Assembly (NCBI GenBank): GCA_002429965.1
Contig: DJBG01000066.1
Location: 1-11,462, forward strand
Direction of reading: 5' to 3'
DNA length: 11,462 nucleotides
DNA from: Hungatella sp. UBA5982
Lineage (GTDB): Bacteria; Bacillota; Clostridia; Lachnospirales; Lachnospiraceae
Below the pieces are notes generated by a model. The model saw only the letters and a program-made list of their open reading frames with translations. It did not search any database and was not told the DNA's origin. Position numbers and translations under genes: made by a program. How positions within the stretch are numbered: position 1 is the first letter of the stretch; the number at the start of each line of letters is the position of its first letter. Shown here piece by piece: positions 1 to 6,786 of the stretch.

Positions 1-1
1 T

Positions 2-1414
2 GAGGCGGTAGGAAGCTATCCGAATGTCATTGTGCCGGCGTATACAGAGAATAGCAATTATATTGTTACTGAAAAGAATGGAGACTTTGAGATCAGGACA
101 GCATCGCTTAATAATGCTTCCGTAACAGGAAATGGCGGTACCTGGGAATATAACGGAGCTCCTCATGCAGCAGGGTCAACGCTTGAGAATGCACCTGGTT
201 ACACTGTATTCTACAAGACAGGAGACGGCGAGTGGACGGAAACCCCGCCAAGCGTAACCAATGTATCAGAAGGATTCGTAACGGTCCAGATAAAGGCAAC
301 AAGACCTGGATACGTAGATCTGGAGGCGAACGCTGTAATCATCAGGGTGGCAGCAAAGGATATAACCATCCGAGTAGACAGCAAGAGCAAGGAATACGGT
401 GCGGCAGATCCGGAGTTTACCGGCCAGGCTGGCGGTCTGGTTGCGGAAAGGGACTTAGGAACCATTCAATATCACAGGCTTGAGGCAGACCAAAAGAAAG
501 AAGATGCCTCCGACCAGATAACATTAACAGTATCTTTTAACGCAAATGAAAACTACAAGGTTACTGTTATAAATGGGGAATTGAAGATCTATGCTGCTAA
601 TAACAACGGAGTAAGTGTTGCCGGGCAGACCGTGACCTATGATGGTCACGCATACAGCTTAAAAGATGCAGCAGCGTTAAAGGCTGGGTCCACCTTATTA
701 TACTCTCTGGATCAGGTAACATTCAGCGAAACAAAGCCGACTTTTACAGATGCAGGAACTTACTTTGTATATGTAAAAGCCAAAAATCCAAACTACGCAG
801 AAACAGATGTAGTGAAGGGCACCGTGATAATAAACAGGAGGCCGGTCACCATTACTGCGGACAGTGCGCAGAAGAGGTATGATGGAACTGCTCTAAGTGC
901 CAATACCGCTAAAATCACCAATGGACAGCTGGCAGATGACCAGAAAATGAAGAGCGTTCTTGTGACAGGAGCACAGCAGTCAGTTGGCAGCAGTGACAAT
1001 ATTGCCAGCGATGCGGTGATCACATCCGGAGACTGGGATGTAACGGCTAACTATGAGATCACCTACGTTGCAGGCAGACTGACAGTGACCTATGTGAGCA
1101 GTGGAGGCGGTAACAGTGGAGGAGGCGGAAACAGCGGAGGATCCTCTCCGAATACGAATCGTCCCTTTGTACCGGGCGGCCCTGGTGATAACCTTGTGAC
1201 AATCACTCCTGATGCGGTACCATTATCAAATTTACCGGTTGAGAGTGGCATAGAAACCAGCCTTCTGACGATTGATGACGGAAATATCCCATTAGCAGGT
1301 CTGCCAAAGACAGGCGACAAAATGCATGTTCAGGGACTTGTAGCATTATTGTCAGGAATCCTGCTGGCAGCTTATGCGGCATTAAGCGGCAGGAAGAAGA
1401 GGGAGAACCAGTAA
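2..1414 (+). CDS. Sortase-anchored surface protein with MBG/Ig-like repeats (5' end outside window)
   Basis: The reading frame is open from the left edge, so this is the C-terminal 470 residues of a larger protein; the GTG at 32 lies inside the repeat region and is not a credible start. The visible part has tandem beta-rich repeats of the MBG type seen in clostridial adhesins. Each ends in a strand like NYKVTVINGELKIY or NYEITYVAGRLTV, and they alternate with Ig-like modules (YDGHAYSL, DAGTYFVYVKAKNPNY). A Gly/Ser/Asn linker (about 1096-1150) spans the wall. The tail is a textbook sorting signal: LPKTG at 1301-1315, a hydrophobic segment (LVALLSGILLAAYAALSG), then RKKRENQ. A housekeeping sortase would cleave between T and G and attach the protein to peptidoglycan. 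Ligand and exact role cannot be read from sequence. A strong terminator follows, so it is the last gene of its transcript. Confidence 0.9.
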   Translation, partial: EAVGSYPNVIVPAYTENSNYIVTEKNGDFEIRTASLNNASVTGNGGTWEYNGAPHAAGSTLENAPGYTVFYKTGDGEWTETPPSVTNVSEGFVTVQIKATRPGYVDLEANAVIIRVAAKDITIRVDSKSKEYGAADPEFTGQAGGLVAERDLGTIQYHRLEADQKKEDASDQITLTVSFNANENYKVTVINGELKIYAANNNGVSVAGQTVTYDGHAYSLKDAAALKAGSTLLYSLDQVTFSETKPTFTDAGTYFVYVKAKNPNYAETDVVKGTVIINRRPVTITADSAQKRYDGTALSANTAKITNGQLADDQKMKSVLVTGAQQSVGSSDNIASDAVITSGDWDVTANYEITYVAGRLTVTYVSSGGGNSGGGGNSGGSSPNTNRPFVPGGPGDNLVTITPDAVPLSNLPVESGIETSLLTIDDGNIPLAGLPKTGDKMHVQGLVALLSGILLAAYAALSGRKKRENQ

Positions 1415-1465
1415 AAGAAAGGCTTCAGTTTTAAGCAGCCGGCAAGTAAATTATAAACAAATACA

Positions 1466-1507
1466 GGGCAGAACTTTCCGATGAATCGGTTGGTTCTGCC
1501 CTTTTTT
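1466..1507 (+). terminator. Rho-independent terminator after the surface protein gene
   Basis: A 9-bp perfect stem, GGGCAGAAC (1466-1474) with GTTCTGCCC (1493-1501), encloses a second small stem CCGA/TCGG with a TGAA loop (1478-1489). A run of six T follows at 1502-1507. It lies 52 bp after the surface-protein stop. On the minus strand the hairpin is preceded by an A run and followed by a moderately T-rich stretch, so it may also end the convergent AraC transcript. Confidence 0.9.
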
Positions 1508-1554
1508 CATAACACTGAGTAGTCTGACCACTTTTAAGTGATTTTTTAAAGTTC

Positions 1555-2523
1555 TTATAAATTAAAAGCCTTTCTAAATTCGCTTGGTGTAACCCCATGG
1601 ACATCCTGAAAGGCGGCAGCAAATTTGGACGCATTTTTATAGCCGCATAACTCCGAAATATCCCGGATGCTTAGATGGTCTGCAGATAAAAGCTGCATGG
1701 CACGCTTCATTTTTTCTCTGCGGATATAATCATAAAGGGGAATCTGATAAATGTTTTTAAAGCTGAGGCGTAATTTGCTCTCGCTCATGTCTGCTATTTT
1801 TGTCAATTCTTCCATTGGCGGAACATGGAGAATGTTTTCGTCTATTTTCAGTTTTACAGAGTAAACTTTTTTCTCGTTTTCCCATGTTACATAGTTTCTT
1901 CGATTGCTCCTCCGATCTGGAGTTACAGGATAATTTCTGGCGATTGAGCATAGCAGATGAAGCACCATTCCTTCAAAGGCAAGGAGGGGCATATCCGCAT
2001 TGCGTACTGCCCAGCGGATCTGTTCTAATATCATCATGATATTTGGTGTGTTATAATGTTCTGTTTCCCATTCTTTTGCATCTACAATGCTGATTTTCGG
2101 GGGATTGCTTCTTGTTTGCAAAAAGGGTTGTAAAAAGTCATCGAAAACAAGAACACTGGTAAAGCAGGTATGGATTCCCTTTGGGAAGGTCAAATGAAAT
2201 GGCTGCTGAGGATTAACCAGAACGTGAGTCATAGGTGTAAACGTAGTTGATATCTTGCCTTGCTGGGAATATATCATATTGCCGCAGTCAATACAAAAAA
2301 TCCACAAACATGGTCTTTTCACGTCTATGGTGTGGACAATCTTTTTATCTGGAGTAAACCATGCGCTGGAAACAAACAGGCCTTTTGCAGGACATGTTTC
2401 AACAATCCATCCATTGGACCAGTGGGGCGGGAAGTAATATCCGATTCCCGGTCCGTAGGTCCGCTGATCCAGGTTATATTTTTTCGCCATGGCTCCCCAT
2501 GAAGCGGCTTGGTATTCATTCAT
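1555..2523 (-). CDS. AraC-family regulator, PchR/YbtA-like, divergent from siderophore operon
   Basis: A 322-residue DNA-binding regulator. The C-terminal ~95 residues carry two helix-turn-helix units of the AraC type: MEELTKIADMSESKLRLSFK for the first, then IRDISELCGYKNASKFAAAF and the closing GVTPSEFRK. The block IPLYDYIRREKMKRAMQLL between them resembles PchR and YbtA, which activate siderophore uptake genes and repress themselves. The N-terminal ~220 residues look like a ligand-binding region with no extra domain I can name. In PchR/YbtA the inducer is the siderophore itself; applying that here is inference from similarity and from divergence from a siderophore-import operon. Start choice: ATG at 2523 has GTGAG 10 bases upstream, a weak site. 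A GTG at 2538 in frame would add five residues and has no better site. The promoter at 2561-2589 allows either. Confidence 0.88.
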   Translation of the reverse strand: MNEYQAASWGAMAKKYNLDQRTYGPGIGYYFPPHWSNGWIVETCPAKGLFVSSAWFTPDKKIVHTIDVKRPCLWIFCIDCGNMIYSQQGKISTTFTPMTHVLVNPQQPFHLTFPKGIHTCFTSVLVFDDFLQPFLQTRSNPPKISIVDAKEWETEHYNTPNIMMILEQIRWAVRNADMPLLAFEGMVLHLLCSIARNYPVTPDRRSNRRNYVTWENEKKVYSVKLKIDENILHVPPMEELTKIADMSESKLRLSFKNIYQIPLYDYIRREKMKRAMQLLSADHLSIRDISELCGYKNASKFAAAFQDVHGVTPSEFRKAFNL

Positions 2524-2560
2524 TGCAAGATGGCTCACTTTCTAACTTTTATACCACCAA

Positions 2561-2589
2561 ATTATACATGAAAGAAGAAAAAAAGACAA
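2561..2589 (-). promoter_or_regulatory. Promoter of the AraC-family gene
   Basis: Read on the minus strand, TTGTCT (2589-2584, 4 of 6 matches to the -35) is followed by a 17-base spacer and a perfect TATAAT (2566-2561). The predicted start near 2554 leaves a leader of about 16 to 31 bases depending on which start codon is used. A GTTAGA hexamer (2546-2541, minus strand) lies just downstream and differs by one base from the motif clustered at the operon promoter, which could allow autoregulation. Confidence 0.7.
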
Positions 2590-2729
2590 TGGAATGATGA
2601 TCCAATTTGGTTTATTTATACTCCATATTGCTGAGCATAAAATCAAAAAAACATTAGGAATCAGCGGAAAACAGTGTGTTTGATCAGTTGAATGAAAAAG
2701 AAGCTTCCTCGTAATGGGTGCAGGCCATA

Positions 2730-2758
2730 TTGACGTATATTTTTTATTGTGTTAGTAT
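2730..2758 (+). promoter_or_regulatory. Promoter of the siderophore-uptake operon
   Basis: TTGACG (2730-2735, 5 of 6 matches) and TAGTAT (2753-2758, 4 of 6) are separated by exactly 17 bases. The predicted start is about 2765, giving a leader of about 85 bases to the ATG at 2850. The weak -10 box would suit an activated or tightly controlled promoter. Confidence 0.65.
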
Positions 2759-2782
2759 TCTGGTTAGTTAGTCGCAACTAAC
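2751..2782. promoter_or_regulatory. Candidate operator: GTTAGT cluster with inverted copy
   Basis: GTTAGT occurs at 2751-2756, 2763-2768 and 2767-2772, and its inverse ACTAAC at 2777-2782. The last two make a perfect 6-bp dyad around CGCA. The cluster runs from the -10 box to about +18, where a bound repressor would block RNA polymerase. The half-sites recall DtxR/IdeR-type boxes (TTAGGTTAG/CTAACCTAA), but the spacing between arms is too wide for a standard 19-bp box. Either an iron-dependent repressor or the divergent AraC protein, which often binds repeated motifs, could be the ligand. The repeat is directly visible; the binding protein is inference. Confidence 0.5.
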
Positions 2783-2836
2783 ATAAGGCAAAAGAAAGTA
2801 AGCTCTTACGCTGTAAAAAGAAAATTATCACAACTT

Positions 2837-2843
2837 GAAGGAG
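2837..2843 (+). promoter_or_regulatory. Ribosome binding site that fixes the first lipoprotein start
   Basis: GAAGGAG sits six bases before the ATG at 2850. The frame could also start at a TTG at 2835, but that codon overlaps this site and would add a non-signal-like MKEID. The ATG at 2850 gives a normal lipoprotein signal, so it is preferred. Confidence 0.85.
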
Positions 2844-2849
2844 ATTGAT

Positions 2850-3782
2850 ATGAAGAAAATAGGATCTATATTTTGCTTCATGTTTGCGTTTTTATTTGCG
2901 CTGACAGGATGCAGCCGTGTTAGCCGGGTAAACTCTGAAGCTTTGGACACGCACACAATCAATACAGTAATGGGAGATATAGAAGTGCCAAAAGAGCCAC
3001 AGCGTGTAGTCGTGAATTGGTACATAGGAGATGTGCTTTCTTTAGATTTGAATGTGGTTGGATACTATGCATGGGAACAGGAAACCATGCCATTTTATGA
3101 CAAGTTTTCTTCAGATACTAAGCTGGAAAGCTGGGCAGCGGAAGATATTATGGCTGCAGAGCCGGATTTGATTATTACATATCAGACAGAGGATTTTGAA
3201 AAGTTTGGAAAAATAGCTCCTGTAATGGTCATTCCGGAAGAAAGCGTAAGCTCTGTTGAGCGTCTTCGTATCATTGGAGAGGCTACAGGAAAAGCAAAAG
3301 AAGCAGAAGCCTTGATCGCGGTCTTTGAAGAAAAGCTTGCAGCGGCAAAGGAGGAGCTGCAAAGCAAAAAATACCAGGGGAAAACATTCAGCATTATGGA
3401 AGACTGGGGGCCATCCGGTGATTGGAACGGTGTGGCCTATGAAACTGGTTCCAGAGGAGGAACATTGGTTTACAACTATCTTGATCTTAAAAAACCGGAG
3501 AAGCTGGAGAAACTGATCGAAGAATCCAGTAACAACAGAGGGACCTTAAGCTATGAGGTTGCTCATGAATATTTCGGAGATTATATTTTATGGTTCCAGC
3601 AGGAAGGAAAAGAATCAGAATATGCAAAGACAGATATTTGGAAAAGCATTCCTGCTGTTGCAGAAGGCCGGATTGCAGAAATTCCGGGAAAATATCAGGG
3701 ATTGTTCTACTATTCTGATTTAGCAAGCTTAACTGCTCAGTTGGATTATACGATTTCCGCAATTCAGGGAATGTCAGAATAA
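2850..3782 (+). CDS. Iron-siderophore ABC transporter substrate-binding lipoprotein 1
   Basis: A 310-residue extracytoplasmic binding protein of the FhuD/FecB/BtuF class (Peripla_BP_2 fold), usual in length. The signal peptide is a basic MKK, a hydrophobic core and the lipobox LTGC, with Cys21 as the predicted lipidated residue. Mature-protein landmarks are the family-typical PKEPQRVVV (from residue 47), the AEPDLIITY strand, a long helix rich in A/E/K (about 150-175) acting as the rigid spine between lobes, and GSRGGTLVYNYL from residue 200. Arg202 in that motif corresponds to the position that contacts ferric siderophore in related proteins. First gene of the operon, 19 bp before a paralogue with the same layout. 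The siderophore it binds is not predictable; heme or cobalamin is less likely but not excluded. Confidence 0.9.
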   Translation: MKKIGSIFCFMFAFLFALTGCSRVSRVNSEALDTHTINTVMGDIEVPKEPQRVVVNWYIGDVLSLDLNVVGYYAWEQETMPFYDKFSSDTKLESWAAEDIMAAEPDLIITYQTEDFEKFGKIAPVMVIPEESVSSVERLRIIGEATGKAKEAEALIAVFEEKLAAAKEELQSKKYQGKTFSIMEDWGPSGDWNGVAYETGSRGGTLVYNYLDLKKPEKLEKLIEESSNNRGTLSYEVAHEYFGDYILWFQQEGKESEYAKTDIWKSIPAVAEGRIAEIPGKYQGLFYYSDLASLTAQLDYTISAIQGMSE

Positions 3783-3801
3783 GAGTAAAGGAGCAGTTTG
3801 C

Positions 3802-4704
3802 ATGTGGAGGTTAAAAAGATATAAGGCGGCGCTTTTCCTGGCGCTTGCGGTTGGAACGCTGCTTTCTGCCTGCAGTTTAAAAACGCAGACAACCGGCGGC
3901 GAAACAAGAGTTATTAAGACCGTTCATGGAGAAGTTGAGGTGCCGGTGGATCCCCAGAGAGTAATTGTCACGTATTGTTTGGGAGACGTATTGGCCCTTG
4001 GAGTAAAGCCCTCGGCAACTTATGACGCTGCGGGAACGGCATATGAAAAAAAAGTGGCAGATATACCGGTCTGGGACAAATTTGAAGCAGAAGAAATTTT
4101 ATCTTATGATCCGGATTTGATTTTAGTAGTGAATCAGGAGCAGTATGATATAGCTTCTAAAATTGCACCAACGGTATTGCTTCCTTTTACAGAACTGTCC
4201 TTAGAGGAACGGGTCCGTTTCTTAGGGGATGTACTGAATCGCCGGGATGAGGCGGAAAAGGCTTTGGAAAATTTTGAACAAAAATTGAAAGAAGCAAAGG
4301 CAGCACTTTCAGAAAAACAAATTATGGACAAAACAGTCAGCATTTTCGGGATAGATGCAAATGGTAGTATTTGGGTATTTGGTGATAAATGGGGCCGCGG
4401 GGGTGACTTGATTTACAGCCACTTAGGGTTTAAGGCACCGGATATTGTTCAAGATGAGATCATCGCAAAAGACCAGTACCGGGATATCTCCATGGAAGTG
4501 ATCCAGGATTATGCAGGAGACTATTTAATCCTGTCCGGAGATATTGATGATCTGAATGGAAACACCATCTGGGAATCTCTCCCTGCAGTAAAAAACGGAA
4601 GAACGGTTCCCATTGATTTTACTCTGTTTTATGATATCGACATCTATTCATCCAGTGTACAGTTGGATTATCTATTAGATGCGATGTTAAATATGCCTGA
4701 GTAA
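3802..4704 (+). CDS. Iron-siderophore ABC transporter substrate-binding lipoprotein 2
   Basis: A 300-residue paralogue of the preceding lipoprotein. The signal sequence ends in the lipobox LSAC, with Cys24 the predicted lipid attachment site. It shares IKTVHGEVEVP, DPQRVIV, LGDVLALGV, the spine helix and WESLPAVKNGR with its neighbour. It carries GDKWGRGGDLIYSHLG (from residue 194), close to the Gly-Arg-Gly-Gly motif of YfiY/FeuA-type binding proteins, where the Arg helps hold catecholate or hydroxamate siderophores. The start is firm: AAAGGAG at 3787-3793, eight bases before the ATG. The two proteins are clearly diverged, so different ligands or affinities are more likely than simple dosage; this is inference. 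It is followed after 33 bp by the permease genes. Confidence 0.9.
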   Translation: MWRLKRYKAALFLALAVGTLLSACSLKTQTTGGETRVIKTVHGEVEVPVDPQRVIVTYCLGDVLALGVKPSATYDAAGTAYEKKVADIPVWDKFEAEEILSYDPDLILVVNQEQYDIASKIAPTVLLPFTELSLEERVRFLGDVLNRRDEAEKALENFEQKLKEAKAALSEKQIMDKTVSIFGIDANGSIWVFGDKWGRGGDLIYSHLGFKAPDIVQDEIIAKDQYRDISMEVIQDYAGDYLILSGDIDDLNGNTIWESLPAVKNGRTVPIDFTLFYDIDIYSSSVQLDYLLDAMLNMPE

Positions 4705-4737
4705 CTTGATAGTCTTTACGGGAAGGAACAGGCTGAA

Positions 4738-5766
4738 ATGAAAATTACATCAATAAAGCGGCGGCGGAAAGGCTCCGCAGGCTTTGCTATTTATATGATT
4801 CTTGGGTTTGGACTTTTGCTTTTCATGTCGGCTGCATCCATTTCTTTTGGTGCTGCCGACATGCGCCTTGCCACTGCATGGGAGGCAATATTCCGATTTA
4901 ATCCAAATTCGACAGAACATCAGATTATTCAGACACTTCGGCTTCCACGTACCGTGGCAGATTTAATGGTGGGATGCAGTCTGGCAATTTGCGGAGCAAT
5001 CATGCAGGGAACAACGCGGAATCCCCTTGCTGACTCCGGGCTTATGGGAATCAGTTCCGGGGCCACCTTTGCCATGGCATTTTGTATGGCATTCCTGCCG
5101 GGACGCACCTATGGCCAGACCATTTTGTTTGCATGTACGGGAGCCGCAGCTGCAACAGCAATGACCTATTTTATTGCTTCTCTTGGAAAAGGAGGAATGA
5201 CGCCCCAGCGTCTTGTATTGGCAGGAATTTCTATTTCCATGCTGTTTGGAGCATTCAGCCAGTTCCTCTCCATTAAATACCATCTTGGCTATGCCCTTGC
5301 TTATTGGACAGCAGGAGGAACCGCAGGAGCGAAATGGAGTGAGCTCATGATGATCCTCCCTCTTTTTGCAGCAGGAGTGCTGGCAGCGTTTTGGCTGTCC
5401 CCTTCGGTCACTGTGCTGAGTTTAGGTGAGGACGTTGCAGCCGGACTGGGGTTAAAGACCAGATTGGTCAAAGGAATTTCTACGCTGATCGTGCTGCTCC
5501 TTACCGGACTTTCTGTCATTATCGTAGGACCGGTTGGCTTTGTTGGACTCATTACCCCTCATATTGTCCGGTATATGGTAGGGGTGGATTACCGGTATAT
5601 CATTCCTGCTTCAGGTCTTTATGGAGCTTTACTTACGGTTTTTGCCGATTTAATAGGGCGGTTAATCAATAAACCTTATGAGACACCAATCGGTATCATA
5701 TTTGCTGTGATCGGTGTTCCTTATTTCCTTTATCTTGCAAGAAAGCAAAGGAGGGAATTTGAATGA
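4738..5766 (+). CDS. FecCD-family siderophore ABC transporter permease 1
   Basis: A 342-residue polytopic membrane protein of the BtuC/FecCD/FhuB family, of normal length, expected to have about ten membrane helices. Family signatures are LRLPRTVADLMVGCSLA, GAIMQGTTRNPLADSGLMG (from residue 86) and, near the C-terminus, GPVGFVGLITPHIVRYMVG (from residue 264), which includes the cytoplasmic region that docks the ATPase. A basic N-terminus (KRRRK) precedes the first helix. AAGGA at 4723-4727 precedes the ATG by ten bases. It should pair with the next gene product to form the translocation channel; the two stops and starts overlap, which favours 1:1 synthesis. Confidence 0.93.
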   Translation: MKITSIKRRRKGSAGFAIYMILGFGLLLFMSAASISFGAADMRLATAWEAIFRFNPNSTEHQIIQTLRLPRTVADLMVGCSLAICGAIMQGTTRNPLADSGLMGISSGATFAMAFCMAFLPGRTYGQTILFACTGAAAATAMTYFIASLGKGGMTPQRLVLAGISISMLFGAFSQFLSIKYHLGYALAYWTAGGTAGAKWSELMMILPLFAAGVLAAFWLSPSVTVLSLGEDVAAGLGLKTRLVKGISTLIVLLLTGLSVIIVGPVGFVGLITPHIVRYMVGVDYRYIIPASGLYGALLTVFADLIGRLINKPYETPIGIIFAVIGVPYFLYLARKQRREFE

Positions 5767-6776
5767 AAAAACAGGAGTATTCAGCAGAACGGGGAAGGTT
5801 TCTTTTTCTGATTATGGTGATCTTGATGGCAGTAATAGCCGTGATTAGCATGAATTCCGGAAAGATGAATCTCACTCCAGGAGAAGTTTTAAATGTGATC
5901 ATAGGAAGAGGTACGCCGCAGCAAAACTTAATTATTTTAGAATTCCGCCTTCCCCGCATTGTCCTGTCAATCCTTGTGGGAGTGGGAATGGGCATTTCCG
6001 GCTGTATCATGCAGAGCCTTCTGCGAAACGATATGGCAAGTCCAGGTACTTTAGGAATCAGCTCCGGTTCAGGGTTGTTTGTACTGATTTTTGTAGTATT
6101 GTTTTCTGCAAAGACGGTGTCATCTGCGATTTTAATGCCACTGCTTTCTTTTTTCGGAGGAATGACTGCCGCAGGATTGATTTTTCTGCTTTCTTATAGA
6201 AGAGGGAAAGACATCTCTCCTACAGGGTTGATTTTAACAGGCGTTGCACTGGGAAGCGGTTATGGAGCGTTAACTACACTGCTGACTCTTAAGCTGGATC
6301 AGAACCAGATGGATTTTATACAGCGATGGAGCGCCGGCAGTTTATGGGGAGATGAATGGCGTTACCTTGCCGTACTGATTCCATGGACATTGATTTTATG
6401 CGGTTATGTATTTTATAAAGCCCATATTCTTAACATTCTTAACCTTGGAAATGAAACTGCTTTAAGTCTTGGTGCTGCAGTAAAGCCCGAATTTATCGGA
6501 TTGACCGTAGCAGCGGTAGCACTTTCTTCAGGAAGTGTATCCCTGGGTGGAAACTTCTTTTTCGTAGGAATGATTTCCCCTCATATGGCAAGAAAATTAA
6601 TGGGGCCGAACCATAAATTGTTCCTTCCTGCCTCCGGGCTTTGCGGTGCGATCATTGTACTGCTTGCAGATACCATAACAAGAACCATCAGCCTGGGGAC
6701 AGATGTGCCTACGGGTATTGTAATTACGGCGCTTAGTACACCGTACTTTTTATATCTATTGGCGAAAGCAAATTAA
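5763..6776 (+). CDS. FecCD-family siderophore ABC transporter permease 2
   Basis: A 337-residue second permease of the BtuC/FecCD family. It shows EFRLPRIVLSILVGVGMG, GCIMQSLLRNDMASPGTLG (from residue 80) and GNFFFVGMISPHMARKLMG (from residue 263), matching the corresponding motifs of the first permease. The usual NPLA motif reads NDMA here, a common variation in the second subunit. Its ATG overlaps the TGA of the first permease as ATGA (5763-5766), and AAAGGAGG at 5747-5754 lies eight bases upstream. The pair is predicted to form a heterodimer rather than two homodimers, as in FecCD and FhuB halves. Confidence 0.93.
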   Translation: MKKQEYSAERGRFLFLIMVILMAVIAVISMNSGKMNLTPGEVLNVIIGRGTPQQNLIILEFRLPRIVLSILVGVGMGISGCIMQSLLRNDMASPGTLGISSGSGLFVLIFVVLFSAKTVSSAILMPLLSFFGGMTAAGLIFLLSYRRGKDISPTGLILTGVALGSGYGALTTLLTLKLDQNQMDFIQRWSAGSLWGDEWRYLAVLIPWTLILCGYVFYKAHILNILNLGNETALSLGAAVKPEFIGLTVAAVALSSGSVSLGGNFFFVGMISPHMARKLMGPNHKLFLPASGLCGAIIVLLADTITRTISLGTDVPTGIVITALSTPYFLYLLAKAN

Positions 6777-6786
6777 GGAGGACGGT

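Larger units (their letters stand above)
2524..2849. other. Divergent intergenic control region (326 bp)
   Basis: No credible gene is seen here. It holds a leftward promoter for the AraC gene (2561-2589), a rightward promoter for the uptake operon (2730-2758), a GTTAGT cluster over the rightward start (2751-2782), and an 8-bp direct repeat CCATATTG (2623-2630 and 2725-2732). A short dyad GTAAG-CT-CTTAC lies at 2798-2809 in the operon leader. The middle part, about 2640-2720, is A-rich and shows no structure I can name. No riboswitch-like fold is evident in the ~85-base leader. Confidence 0.7.

Noticed and set aside
1529..1547. Possible second terminator: CACTT/AAGTG followed by six T
   Set aside because: The stem is only four to five base pairs with almost no loop, too weak to call beside the strong hairpin at 1466-1507.
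2700..2707. Palindrome GAAGCTTC in the intergenic region
   Set aside because: An isolated 8-bp palindrome with no second copy and no relation to either promoter; expected by chance.
2763..2786. Canonical DtxR/IdeR box
   Set aside because: TTAG and CTAA arms are present, but the spacing between arms is about six bases rather than one, so only a variant or another binding protein fits.
2835..2849. Upstream TTG start for the first lipoprotein, adding five residues
   Set aside because: The TTG overlaps the AAGGAG that serves the ATG at 2850, and the ATG gives a standard lipoprotein signal.
4963..5283. Antisense ORF of 106 codons within permease 1
   Set aside because: No recognisable domain, a composition typical of a shadow frame, and it lies entirely inside a well-supported gene.
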